Shown here: positions 1-7,810 of the stretch, one piece after another
Numbering within the stretch: the stretch's first letter is position 1
Layout: each line of letters starts with the position of its first letter
From: Candidatus Rhabdochlamydia sp.
Lineage (GTDB): Bacteria > Chlamydiota > Chlamydiia > Chlamydiales > Rhabdochlamydiaceae
Direction of reading: 5' to 3'
DNA: 15,504 nucleotides
Assembly (NCBI GenBank): GCA_030044075.1
Contig: JASHWM010000204.1
Coordinates: 1-15,504, forward strand
Translations under genes and position numbers: made by a program
Notes under the pieces: generated by a model
Databases searched by the model: none
Told to the model about the DNA's origin: nothing
The model's input: only the letters and a program-made list of their open reading frames with translations

Positions 1-398
1 ACTTCTGTTTGGAGGAGAGGGTCTTGGACCATGAGGGATTGGGAGCCTCTCATAAAGTCGATCAAAATACCCGCTGTATCAGCGATATAGAAAGGGATGC
101 TGCAAAGTACTGCAATGAAAAGGCCGACGAGGAGTTCTTTGAGAGCAAATCCCACATAGTTCATGTCAAAATGAATGAGGCTGTTGCTTGTCATCACCAT
201 CTGCGGGAGCATGATAAAAACGATGGCTGCGGTTAGGCCGATCTTAACGCTGCCAGGGAGTTTCCCTCCAAGAAAGGGGGCAAAAGCGACGATCGGGGCG
301 ACCCGCATGATCCCTAAGAGGAAAAGGCCAAAGAGAGAGGGGAGCGTTGCACTTGGATTCTGCAAAAAAAAACTGTAGAACCCGCCATTTGGAATCAT
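1..398 (-). CDS. sctT: T3SS export apparatus protein SctT (partial, N-terminal part)
   Basis: Inner-membrane subunit of the type III secretion export gate (SctT/YscT/FliR family; CdsT in Chlamydia). With SctR and SctS it forms the core through which substrates enter the needle. I translated it by hand from an ATG at 398-396. It begins MIPNGGFYSFFLQNPSATL and continues with hydrophobic segments: LFGLFLLGIMRVAPIVAFAP at about 23-42, a second at about 53-64, and a third at about 92-115. It then reaches the family-type loop GILIDFMRGSQS near residues 113-124. About 132 codons are present and the gene runs off the left edge, so roughly half is missing. It starts 3 nt after the sctS stop, so the two are almost certainly co-transcribed. 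No good Shine-Dalgarno is seen, which suggests translational coupling to sctS. The family call is firm from both sequence and position. Confidence 0.9.
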   Translation of the reverse strand, partial: MIPNGGFYSFFLQNPSATLPSLFGLFLLGIMRVAPIVAFAPFLGGKLPGSVKIGLTAAIVFIMLPQMVMTSNSLIHFDMNYVGFALKELLVGLFIAVLCSIPFYIADTAGILIDFMRGSQSLMVQDPLLQTE

Positions 399-401
399 TA
401 T

Positions 402-668
402 TTATGACCATTTGGGGAAGTTCACGAAAATGTTATTTGTAAATTGCATAATCTGGGCGCTTAGCCATCCTCCCAAGACAAGAAGGGTCACGATCACAGC
501 AATTAACTTTACGGTGAAGGAGACAGTCTGTTCCTGGATCTGTGTCGCTGCCTGCAGGATTGCGATGAAAAGGCCAAGGGCCGTGCTGATAATGACCGGA
601 GGCCCCGACAAGATGAGGATCAACAGCAGTGCCTGATAGGACAACTGGTAAAGTTCTGCTCCGTACAT
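402..668 (-). CDS. sctS: T3SS export apparatus protein SctS
   Basis: Small export-gate membrane protein of the SctS/YscS/FliQ family (CdsS in Chlamydia). It forms a helical hairpin and assembles with SctR and SctT into the gate. At 88 residues it has the usual family length. The first membrane segment (about 11-37) contains the family motif GPPVIISTALGLFIAILQA. The polar linker ATQIQEQT follows at about 41-48, and the second membrane segment covers about 52-72. The ATG at 668 has a strong ribosome binding site, AAGGAG at 679-674 with 5 nt spacing, which overlaps the sctR stop codon. Gap to sctR is 9 nt and to sctT 3 nt, so this is a tight operon. Confidence 0.95.
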   Translation of the reverse strand: MYGAELYQLSYQALLLILILSGPPVIISTALGLFIAILQAATQIQEQTVSFTVKLIAVIVTLLVLGGWLSAQIMQFTNNIFVNFPKWS

Positions 669-677
669 AGCCTCTCC

Positions 678-1457
678 TTATTGTCTGAATGTCAATACTA
701 AGCCTTGGATTAATAGAGTCCATCCATCCACCATGACAAGCAAAAGCAGTTTGATCGGCAGAGCGATGGTCAGTGGCGAGAGCATCATCATACCCATGGC
801 CAGGAGGATATTCGATACGACCATATCGATGATAAAAAAGGGCAGGTAGATCAGTACGCCGATCTCGAACGCTGTTTTTAACTGCGAGGTGATGTAAGCG
901 GGGATGATCACAATGAAGTCAGTTGGTTTAAGGCTTTCCCTGAATTGTTCAGGGAACGACTTATAGGCAAGTTGGTAAAAACTTGCGATATGTTTTGGCA
1001 GGGTGTTCCTTTCTAAAAAGGACCGAAGGGGTTCTTTGGCCTTATCGATCGTCTGCACAATATATTCTGCTGTTTCTCCGGTGAAGAGCTTTTGGGGGAT
1101 CCCCTGTTTTTCGTCTAAATGTGCCGCATTGTACATCGCAAGGCCCGTCGGGAACATCACATAGATTGTCATCAGAAGGGCCACACCATTGATGACCTGG
1201 TTGGGAGGTGCTTGCTGAACTCCAAGGGCATTTCGTAAAAGAGCAAGCACAATGACGATCTTTACGTAGGACGTCAGGAGCATGATCGCAAAAGGAAGTA
1301 TGGAAATTCCGGCGAGGACTGCCATTTCCGTGATGATCGTAGGCTGTTCTACAGGCCCTGCGGGTGTCGGGATCATTCCCGGTTCAAGTCCTTGGGCAAA
1401 TAAAGAGCCTCCAAAGAGAAGGCTGATAATGAGCAGAAAACAAATTCTCTGTAACAT
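678..1457 (-). CDS. sctR: T3SS export apparatus protein SctR
   Basis: Central export-gate subunit of the SctR/YscR/FliP family (CdsR in Chlamydia), an inner-membrane protein that forms the main ring of the SctRST core. The 259 residues begin with a hydrophobic, signal-like stretch (about 4-21). A membrane segment at about 47-74 follows, then the FliP-type signature LLRNALGVQQAPPNQVINGV (about 73-92) and the hydrophilic domain. The second signature lies in the C-terminal part (FIVIIPAYITSQLKTAFEIG, then IYLPFFIIDMVVSNILLAMG). The N-terminal extension before the first family helix is longer than in enterobacterial SctR, and chlamydial homologues are also extended. The gene starts 3 nt after the sctL stop. 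A GGAT-type site precedes the ATG, but it is weak. Confidence 0.95.
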   Translation of the reverse strand: MLQRICFLLIISLLFGGSLFAQGLEPGMIPTPAGPVEQPTIITEMAVLAGISILPFAIMLLTSYVKIVIVLALLRNALGVQQAPPNQVINGVALLMTIYVMFPTGLAMYNAAHLDEKQGIPQKLFTGETAEYIVQTIDKAKEPLRSFLERNTLPKHIASFYQLAYKSFPEQFRESLKPTDFIVIIPAYITSQLKTAFEIGVLIYLPFFIIDMVVSNILLAMGMMMLSPLTIALPIKLLLLVMVDGWTLLIQGLVLTFRQ

Positions 1458-1460
1458 AGC

Positions 1461-2093
1461 TTATCCACTTTTCTGCTTTGTGAAACGCTCAAATGCTGTC
1501 TCCAGCGCTCGCCACTGGTTTTCGATTTCGGCATTAATGATGCCGCTTTCTGTTTCAATGATGCATCCGCCTTGCTGGATGTCTGCTCTTTCTTGAATCG
1601 AGAAGCTTTCAATCTTTTCAAACATTTCCTTAATGACCGATTTTTCTTTTTCGAGCGATTCCTTATCCGCCTTGTTGACATAGATGACGATACGATGGTT
1701 CTGTGTGACAGGGAGCAGCGTTTGCATCACGATGTCGACAATCGTTTCGGGATGGGTCTCGAGTTCTTTGGAGACAATTTTTTTTGCCGCCTTTAGCGCC
1801 AGAGGAAGAATTTGCCTTTGGAGCTCTTGTCTCATCAGCTTTACAATATCATCGAACTGCAGAATTTTTTCATGTAGCTGAACAAGCCCTTCCTGAAATC
1901 CTTCATCTTTCGCTTTTTTTCGGAGATCTTCGCATTCCCTTTCGGTTTGTTTGCGGTATTCTTCTGCATCATCCTTTGCTTTTTCTAGGACCTCTTCCGC
2001 TGTTGCAAGATGGATGTAGTCGTCTTTGGGGATAATTTTTTTCCCATCGCTTGGGTGGACATCACCTTGATAAATCAGAGAGAAGAATTTCAT
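1461..2093 (-). CDS. sctL: T3SS stator/sorting-platform protein SctL
   Basis: Peripheral stalk protein of the SctL/YscL/FliH family (CdsL in Chlamydia). It tethers and regulates the ATPase SctN and links it to the sorting platform in the cytoplasm. The 210 residues have a short N-terminal arm, then a highly charged predicted coiled coil (about 30-95, rich in E/K/R). The C-terminal globular domain resembles the V/F-type ATPase E/delta stator. Typical features are the segment ALKAAKKIVSKELETHPETI and the family-like ending GGCIIETESGIINAEIENQW followed by a helix. The ATG overlaps the stop of the upstream gene by 4 nt (ATGA at 2093-2090), which points to translational coupling. The ATPase gene itself is not in this window. 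Confidence 0.93.
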   Translation of the reverse strand: MKFFSLIYQGDVHPSDGKKIIPKDDYIHLATAEEVLEKAKDDAEEYRKQTERECEDLRKKAKDEGFQEGLVQLHEKILQFDDIVKLMRQELQRQILPLALKAAKKIVSKELETHPETIVDIVMQTLLPVTQNHRIVIYVNKADKESLEKEKSVIKEMFEKIESFSIQERADIQQGGCIIETESGIINAEIENQWRALETAFERFTKQKSG

Positions 2094-2938
2094 ATTTTTC
2101 TTTTGATGTATTGAATGATTTCAAGCACTTGGTCAATTAAGATCTCTTTTGCTTGATCTTGTACTTTTGTGCAAAGGTTATAAAACATTTGTGCGTGCTT
2201 TTCATGCAAAAGATGAGTGGCATACCACTTAAAACTAGATTGGCTATCAGAGCAGGCCTTGGCAAGGCGGTTGATCCCCCTTTGCGTGAGCATGGTTTGC
2301 AGTGTGGGTGCATCTTCCTTCCAGCTAGCGAGCTGCATCTTTCCAAAGGATAGCGCCGTTTTGTGTTGGATCAGGCTGCGGATAAAATTGGACTGTTCTT
2401 TTGAAAGGAGCGCTTGGATCGATCGAATTTTTTTTGTATCGATGATCAGCCGCATTTCACTTGCAAGGTCATGCATGGCGAGCAAGCTGATAAGGAGGTC
2501 CATTTCTTGATAAGAAACCGAAAGCAGCGGATCTAAGCTCGAGCTTGGCAAAAGAGGGATTGGCATAGGAGGGATGTCATTGCCGATGACCCTTTCCCAT
2601 AAATACTTTCTTAAGAACTTTTTTCCTTTTTCCGAAAGGAGTAGGGTTTGCTTTGTCAGAAGAAGTTCTTTTTCAAGAGCTTTTGCATAGTCTTCTGAAA
2701 GGGCTTCCAAAAAAAGGAAAATCTCTTTTTCACTAAATCCGCGAAGGATGGGTGCAAGCCATGATGGATGCAGTTTCTCAAGAGGCATCTCGTCTAAGTT
2801 TTGGGAAAAGATATTAAAGGGGAGCGCATAAAGCGCTGCAATTTTTTGCGCTTCCTCAACTGCAAGATGTTTCATCAGATTTTTTTTGAGCGGGGACACT
2901 TCTAAAAAAGTCTTACAGATGAGGAGCCCAGGGTTCAT
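2090..2938 (-). CDS. T3SS accessory protein in the SctK position (chlamydial CT560-like)
   Basis: A 282-residue soluble, helical protein encoded between sctJ and sctL, the slot occupied by CT560 in Chlamydia trachomatis and by SctK in other injectisomes. It has no signal peptide or membrane segment. Two stretches stand out. HPSWLAPILRGF followed by helices (about 57-92) resembles the HPQT-x-A-x-IL pattern of the FliG middle domain. TLQTMLTQRGINRLAKA (about 212-228) resembles the glycine-arginine-leucine segment seen in SctK-type proteins. SctK sits at the junction of pod and membrane ring in sorting platforms, so that role is inferred mainly from context. It starts 6 nt after sctJ and overlaps sctL by 4 nt. 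The ribosome site before the ATG at 2938 is weak. The T3SS association is secure; the SctK identity is probable. Confidence 0.75.
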   Translation of the reverse strand: MNPGLLICKTFLEVSPLKKNLMKHLAVEEAQKIAALYALPFNIFSQNLDEMPLEKLHPSWLAPILRGFSEKEIFLFLEALSEDYAKALEKELLLTKQTLLLSEKGKKFLRKYLWERVIGNDIPPMPIPLLPSSSLDPLLSVSYQEMDLLISLLAMHDLASEMRLIIDTKKIRSIQALLSKEQSNFIRSLIQHKTALSFGKMQLASWKEDAPTLQTMLTQRGINRLAKACSDSQSSFKWYATHLLHEKHAQMFYNLCTKVQDQAKEILIDQVLEIIQYIKRKI

Positions 2939-2944
2939 GGATCA

Positions 2945-3859
2945 TCACTCTTTTCGAGGTGTTGGAGGAGCTGTCTTGTTTTTATTCTCTATATGGATCG
3001 GGGCGGGCTCTAGCAAAGCTTTGAACCCAGACGATCGTATGAGAGGATAAAACTTCCATATCATCCAAGCGACGACAATCCCTAGAACGATCACCAAGCT
3101 GCAAAGTGTAAACAGGAGCATGCGGAAACGCCCAACGGATGCCTGGTTCATGATGATCGACCATACGCTTACATACTCTTTAGGATGCGCTGCGATCATT
3201 TCTTGTGCTTCTTGGAGCGAGATGTCGGAAAAGCGGGAACGATCTGATATGACTGTCACATCATTGACGTCGAGCCCATTGACGCTTCCTGCAACCAGAA
3301 GTTTGATCTTAGTGGTGAGATGGCTGTTTGGATCTTCCAGAATTCCTTGATGTTTTACATAAACGGATGCAGTGACTTTTTTCTGTGGGCCAAGGCCTGG
3401 AACACCAGTTTCAGGAGGAGGAAAGGAGAGCTCGACATCTGCATCTAAAATGCCATCGATCTTGCGGATAGTGTTTGCGATTTGCTCGGCAAGGCCAGCC
3501 TGGTACCGGATTGTTTCTTCCCTTTCCGAAGACATCAGCCCCTGCTTTGCAAAAAGGTCCAGGAGGCTGACCCCTTTTCTTCTTGGAAAACCATTTTGGT
3601 TCAGTAGAGCCATGGCCTCTGTTGAATTAGTGGGTGCAACAGCGATATCGAACAAAAGGTTTGTGGATTGTCCTCCTCCAGGCGCAGTGCTTATTGCGGT
3701 GATTTTTTGTGCGGGTATCCCTTTGCTCGCAAGGAACACAATAATCTGATTGGCCTCGCGTTCATCAATATTGGAAAGGATGACCTGGTTGCTCTCGCAT
3801 CCCGTTAAAAGAAGAAAAGTAACTGAAAAAACAAAGAATTGTAATAAGCGCTTAATCAT
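2945..3859 (-). CDS. sctJ: T3SS inner-membrane ring lipoprotein SctJ
   Basis: Inner ring protein of the SctJ/YscJ/PrgK family (CdsJ in Chlamydia). The 304 residues start with a lipoprotein signal peptide whose lipobox LLTGC ends at Cys21, the predicted lipidation site. The first ring-building domain is around 25-85 (LSNIDEREANQIIVFLASKG). A linker follows with LLDLFAKQGLMSS, then the second ring domain at about 112-210 (AEQIANTIRKIDGILDADVE). A single C-terminal membrane helix lies at about 246-270, followed by a short charged tail. This is the first gene of the T3SS run in the window. An AGTGAGG stretch precedes the ATG. The 70-nt gap to the GT9 gene shows no clear terminator or promoter, so read-through from the GT9 promoter is possible. 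Confidence 0.95.
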   Translation of the reverse strand: MIKRLLQFFVFSVTFLLLTGCESNQVILSNIDEREANQIIVFLASKGIPAQKITAISTAPGGGQSTNLLFDIAVAPTNSTEAMALLNQNGFPRRKGVSLLDLFAKQGLMSSEREETIRYQAGLAEQIANTIRKIDGILDADVELSFPPPETGVPGLGPQKKVTASVYVKHQGILEDPNSHLTTKIKLLVAGSVNGLDVNDVTVISDRSRFSDISLQEAQEMIAAHPKEYVSVWSIIMNQASVGRFRMLLFTLCSLVIVLGIVVAWMIWKFYPLIRSSGFKALLEPAPIHIENKNKTAPPTPRKE

Positions 3860-3929
3860 AGCCTCACTCGATTGCTGGGCAAGTTTTCAATTTTTTTCTT
3901 ATAACAGTTTTGTGAGTTTGCGAATATTT

Positions 3930-5018
3930 TTATTTTTTCGCATTCAGAAGACGAAGGACAGATTGAAATATTTCTTCTGGAGAAAATTGAAGGAGGCAAA
4001 AGGGCTCTCTGCATTTTTTTCGAAGGCATGGGGTGCAGGTAGGCGGCTTTGCGTGAATGACCGTGTTTTCCAAGGGGATGTGGGGCCCGCAAAGTTTAGG
4101 GTCGGTCGCGCAAAATAGCGCGATCGTCGGTGTTGATGTGCTAAAAGCAATGTGCATCGGACCTGTATCCCCAATAACAAGGAGCGTTAATTTTGAGATG
4201 AGCGCGGCAAATGATTTGAGGGAAAGCTCGCCGGTTATTGCAACGGCCCCTGGAATGGAGCTTGCGATTTCATCGACCAGGTTTTTTTCTTGGGCTGTCC
4301 CGGTGATAAGGATATGGCAGGGAAGTTGCCCTGAGATTTTTTTGCCGAGTTTCACAAAGCAGGAAGGGTCCCATTGTTTAAATCGGTCTTTTGCTCCAGG
4401 GTGCAGTGCGATCAGGGGAAGAGAGGGATCAATGTGGTGCTTCTGTAGAAAAAGGTGCGCTTCTTTTTTGCTCTCTTCATTAAAAAACAGCTGCAATTTT
4501 TTTGGGGATACAGGTACTCCGATTGCTTCGACCAGCTCAAGCCTTCTTTGGACCTCGTGCACTTTTTTTAGAGGAACAGCAGTTGTCAAAAGGGAATCAA
4601 GACCTTTGTTCAGCTGCGCAGTCCCGATAATTTCTGGAATTCCCAGCATGTAGCAAAAAGGGAGGATTTGCCTTTGGGAGACATGGAAGATGAATGCGGT
4701 TTCAAACTTTTCTTTCTTAAGAAGAGGAAACAGTTTTAATAGGGGAAAGATCCCTCTTTTTTTGATCGTGAAGATCCGATCAATAAGAGGATTTTGGGAG
4801 AGGACTGCTTCTCCAATGGAGCTTGTGAGGACATTGATCGAGCATTTGGGGTAGGCTTCTTTTAACGACTGGATCGCAGGTGTGGCCCAAATCGTATCTC
4901 CCAGCGCTGTTGTTGAAACGATCAGGTATTTTCTATAGGCAGGGTCGGTCTTGCTTGGCGAAAGGGGATTCAGCGATCTGTACAAACCAAGCAAAGCAAG
5001 AATTAAAAAATTTTTCAT
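3930..5018 (-). CDS. Glycosyltransferase family 9 (ADP-heptose:LPS heptosyltransferase-like)
   Basis: A 362-residue GT-B glycosyltransferase of family GT9 (WaaC/WaaF/WaaQ type), which transfers heptose or a related sugar to lipopolysaccharide core at the cytoplasmic face. The N-terminal domain opens with a hydrophobic stretch and the family motif TTALGDTIWATPAIQSL (about 36-52, Asp41 in the LGD position). The C-terminal domain carries HPGAKDRFKQWDPSCFVKLG (about 206-225) and the nucleotide-sugar motif GDTGPMHIA (283-291). The tail has four cysteines, C328-x2-C-x4-C-x4-C341, a pattern shared by many GT9 enzymes. The reading frame is open up to base 5108. I chose the ATG at 5018 because AGAGG precedes it by 5 nt and a TATAAT promoter lies just upstream. 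The acceptor sugar cannot be read from the sequence. Confidence 0.88.
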   Translation of the reverse strand: MKNFLILALLGLYRSLNPLSPSKTDPAYRKYLIVSTTALGDTIWATPAIQSLKEAYPKCSINVLTSSIGEAVLSQNPLIDRIFTIKKRGIFPLLKLFPLLKKEKFETAFIFHVSQRQILPFCYMLGIPEIIGTAQLNKGLDSLLTTAVPLKKVHEVQRRLELVEAIGVPVSPKKLQLFFNEESKKEAHLFLQKHHIDPSLPLIALHPGAKDRFKQWDPSCFVKLGKKISGQLPCHILITGTAQEKNLVDEIASSIPGAVAITGELSLKSFAALISKLTLLVIGDTGPMHIAFSTSTPTIALFCATDPKLCGPHIPLENTVIHAKPPTCTPCLRKKCREPFCLLQFSPEEIFQSVLRLLNAKK

Positions 5019-5037
5019 TTTTTCCTCTAGAGGGCAA

Positions 5038-5067
5038 ATTATACTTCTTTTGCCTTTTTCTTGGCAT
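5038..5067 (-). promoter_or_regulatory. Predicted sigma-70 promoter for the GT9 gene
   Basis: On the minus strand a perfect TATAAT -10 box lies at 5043-5038. An ATGCCA -35-like box (4 of 6 to consensus) is at 5067-5062 with an 18-nt spacer. Transcription would begin near 5031, leaving a short leader before the AGAGG site and the ATG at 5018. This supports the shorter start chosen for the GT9 gene. The -10 is strong and the -35 is moderate. Confidence 0.5.
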
Positions 5068-5139
5068 GTGAAGATGCATGAAGCTGGAAAAAAATGAAAC
5101 AGGATCAAAAAACGGGAAAGTTCTTTGCTTGGAAGTCAT

Positions 5140-5168
5140 TTGACAAACTGAAAATATATTTATATAGT
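5140..5168 (+). promoter_or_regulatory. Near-consensus sigma-70 promoter for glgP
   Basis: A perfect TTGACA -35 box at 5140-5145 is followed by exactly 17 nt and a TATAGT -10 box at 5163-5168 (5 of 6). The spacer is AT-rich. Transcription would start near 5175, about 24 nt before the glgP ATG. No terminator-like or riboswitch-like structure is visible in the leader. Confidence 0.75.
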
Positions 5169-5198
5169 CCGTTTTTCCATCATAGATAGAGAGACCTT

Positions 5199-7769
5199 AT
5201 GGACCTAGACTACCAAGCTGAGATGCTCATTAATAAAATGAAGCATTACCTGATTACCACGATGGGGGTGACAGTCGATGAGGCGACCGATGAAGAGTTT
5301 TATCGAGCTTTTGTCCTGACCCTTCGTGAAGAGATCATGATCAACTGGACGTCAACTGCTCACACCTATAGGCAAAACAGCGTCAGGATGCTGTATTATC
5401 TATGCATGGAATACATGCCTGGAAGGATGACCGGGAACAATATTTCCAACATTAACGCCATTCCACTTGTAAAACTGGTCCTTTCTCGGATGAAAAGAAA
5501 TTTTGACGGCGTCTTAAAACAAGAGCCTGATATTGGAATAGGCAATGGAGGCCTGGGGCGTCTCGCTTCCTGTTTACTTGACTCTTTAGCAACACAGCAA
5601 TATCCCGCATTGGGATATGGACTTCGTTACCAATATGGAATTTTTGAACAGGAGATCTGGAATAACAATCAGGTGGAAAGGCCTGATATTTGGCTTTTAT
5701 ACGAAAACCCCTGGGAGTTCCGAAGGGATTATCATGCAGTGTCCGTTCACTATGCCGGCCGGCTGGTCCCATATATTAATCATCAGGGTGTCGATATCCC
5801 CGATGTCGTGGAAAGCGAAGAGGTTCGCGCACTTCCTTACGATTTTCCTGTCATCGGATATAAGGAAAGCGGCGACTTTACAGTTGGGACCTTGCGGCTT
5901 TGGAGCACAAAGGAGTCGCCAAGAAATTTTGAGCTTCAGCGTTATAATGCCGGCCGCCTTGACCAGGCATCGGAAAACACTTCACTGACAGATGTGCTGT
6001 ATCCCAATGACAATAATGAGACAGGAAAAAGGATCCGGCTCAAGCAGGAATTCCTTCTTGCATCTGCTTCGATACAGGATATTGTCCATAGTCATCTTCG
6101 CCATTATCCGACGATCGCATCATTGCCTGACAAGGTAAGGATTCAAATCAATGACACGCATCCGGTCCTCGCAATGATCGAGCTCATGCGCCTTTTGCTT
6201 AGAGAGCACAACTGCGCGTGGAAGGAGGGATGGGAGATCGTGAGCGCATGCTTTAATTATACAAACCATACTGTTTTAAAAGAGGCGCTTGAGGAATGGA
6301 ACCAAAATCGAATGAGCCATCTTCTCCCGGGGCATTATCGCATTATTGAAAAGTTGAACTTGGAGCTGTGCAATTCCATACGGAAAAAGTATCCTTCCGA
6401 TGAAGAAAAGGTCAGGAGGATGTCCATCATCGAAGGGGGTCAGGTCAGGATGGCCTATTTGGCAATTTATGGGTCTCATCGTATCAACGGAGTGGCCGAG
6501 CTCCACACGGAAATTTTAAAGAACACGATCTTTAAAGATTTTTATGAGATGTATCCCGAAAAGTTTGTCAATGTGACAAATGGTGTGACGCAGCGCCGAT
6601 GGCTCCTTCATGCCAATCCTCTTCTCTCCGAATTTATCTGCAAAAGGATCGGCAGGGACTGGATCGTTGATTTTTCAACAATTGGAAGACTTGCAGAATA
6701 TGCCAGCGATCCTGAATCGCAAAATGAATTTATGGAGATCAAAAAAGAAAACAAGCGAAGGCTGCTCCAGTTTATCCAGCAAAAAGGAAGGTGGCGCGAC
6801 GAAAAAGGAAGAGGCATCGATACAATTGGAGTTCTAGATGAAGATGCGTTGTATGAAGTGCACATCAAACGCTTTCATGAATATAAAAGACAACTGATGA
6901 ACGCTCTTCATGCAATCATGCTGTACCAAGATCTGCAAAAAGACCCAAGCTCCCGAATTAAGAGGATGATCATTTTTGGAGGCAAGGCCGCCCCAGGCTA
7001 TGCAGTTGCAAAGAGCATTATCCATCTGATCTGCTGTATTGCCAGAAAGATCGATTCCGATCCGGTCATTGGATCTGTTCTCAAAGTGGTGTTTATAGAA
7101 AATTATAATGTTTCAAGAGCAGAAAAAATTATTCCTGCTGCCGATCTTTCTGTGCAGATCTCGACTGCTGGCTGCGAAGCTTCAGGGACGGGGAATATGA
7201 AGCTTACAATGAACGGGGCCTTAACAATTTGTACTGAGGATGGATCGAACATTGAGATGAGAAAAGCTGTCACGGATGCGTGGTGGCCTTTTTCTTTTGG
7301 CAAAGCAGCGGAAGAAAACCAAAAAATGATGGGGGAGAGGAGCTATAACTCCTGGGACATTTATATGCATAATCCGAAGATCAAGGCAGCCCTTGATGCC
7401 CTTAAAGACTTTTCTCTTGCTGTTACTGAAGAGGACCATCAGATGCTGTCATCGCTTTACCATCTTCTTTTGGAATCACGCAATGGCGATATGGCGGACC
7501 GTTACTTTGTTTTGAATGACCTGCAAAGTTATTATGACACACAGAAAAAAGTGGAAGACCTGTATCAGAAGCCAAACCTTTGGTCGGAGTTTGCCATTCA
7601 CAATATTGCAGGGATGGGGAAGTTCTCTATCGACAACTCCGTTGACAACTATGCAAAGCTATGCTGGGGACTGGAAAAGTGTCCGGTAGACCGAAGAGAG
7701 CTCTCCAAGGTCAGGGAAGAATATAGCGAGCATGACAAGTGCCGAATATTAAATCCTACTGTCCGCTAA
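5199..7769 (+). CDS. glgP: Glycogen/maltodextrin phosphorylase
   Basis: PLP-dependent alpha-glucan phosphorylase (GT35) that releases glucose-1-phosphate from glycogen in the cytoplasm. It has 856 residues, slightly longer than the usual bacterial 800-840. The N-terminal domain shows GIGNGGLGRLASCLLDSLAT (about 113-132) and GYGLRYQYGIFEQ. The central part has INDTHPVLAMIELMRLL and the TNHTVL motif. The C-terminal domain has HIKRFHEYKRQLMN, ENYNVSRAEKIIPAADLSVQ and the PLP-binding segment EASGTGNMKLTMNGALT with the lysine at residue 668. Catalytic elements look intact. The sequence is divergent after the PLP lysine (ICTEDGSNIEMRKAVTDAWW) and carries a C-terminal tail beyond the usual end (about 830-856). 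It stands alone on the plus strand with its own promoter; the ribosome site is a weak AGAGAG. Whether this is the main GlgP or a second paralogue cannot be decided here. Confidence 0.95.
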   Translation: MDLDYQAEMLINKMKHYLITTMGVTVDEATDEEFYRAFVLTLREEIMINWTSTAHTYRQNSVRMLYYLCMEYMPGRMTGNNISNINAIPLVKLVLSRMKRNFDGVLKQEPDIGIGNGGLGRLASCLLDSLATQQYPALGYGLRYQYGIFEQEIWNNNQVERPDIWLLYENPWEFRRDYHAVSVHYAGRLVPYINHQGVDIPDVVESEEVRALPYDFPVIGYKESGDFTVGTLRLWSTKESPRNFELQRYNAGRLDQASENTSLTDVLYPNDNNETGKRIRLKQEFLLASASIQDIVHSHLRHYPTIASLPDKVRIQINDTHPVLAMIELMRLLLREHNCAWKEGWEIVSACFNYTNHTVLKEALEEWNQNRMSHLLPGHYRIIEKLNLELCNSIRKKYPSDEEKVRRMSIIEGGQVRMAYLAIYGSHRINGVAELHTEILKNTIFKDFYEMYPEKFVNVTNGVTQRRWLLHANPLLSEFICKRIGRDWIVDFSTIGRLAEYASDPESQNEFMEIKKENKRRLLQFIQQKGRWRDEKGRGIDTIGVLDEDALYEVHIKRFHEYKRQLMNALHAIMLYQDLQKDPSSRIKRMIIFGGKAAPGYAVAKSIIHLICCIARKIDSDPVIGSVLKVVFIENYNVSRAEKIIPAADLSVQISTAGCEASGTGNMKLTMNGALTICTEDGSNIEMRKAVTDAWWPFSFGKAAEENQKMMGERSYNSWDIYMHNPKIKAALDALKDFSLAVTEEDHQMLSSLYHLLLESRNGDMADRYFVLNDLQSYYDTQKKVEDLYQKPNLWSEFAIHNIAGMGKFSIDNSVDNYAKLCWGLEKCPVDRRELSKVREEYSEHDKCRILNPTVR

Positions 7770-7810
7770 GGAGAAAGAAGCTTCTATCAACCATTGCAAT
7801 CCAGCATTTA

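Noticed and set aside
3860..3929. Promoter or terminator between the GT9 gene and sctJ
   Set aside because: A TATAAG at 3903-3898 has no acceptable -35 partner, and no hairpin with a T-run is present.
3744..4118. Plus-strand ORFs across sctJ and the GT9 gene
   Set aside because: They are antisense shadows of strongly recognised minus-strand genes and show no family features.
5019..5108. 30-residue N-terminal extension of the GT9 gene
   Set aside because: It overlaps the predicted TATAAT promoter, and a good AGAGG site precedes the internal ATG at 5018.
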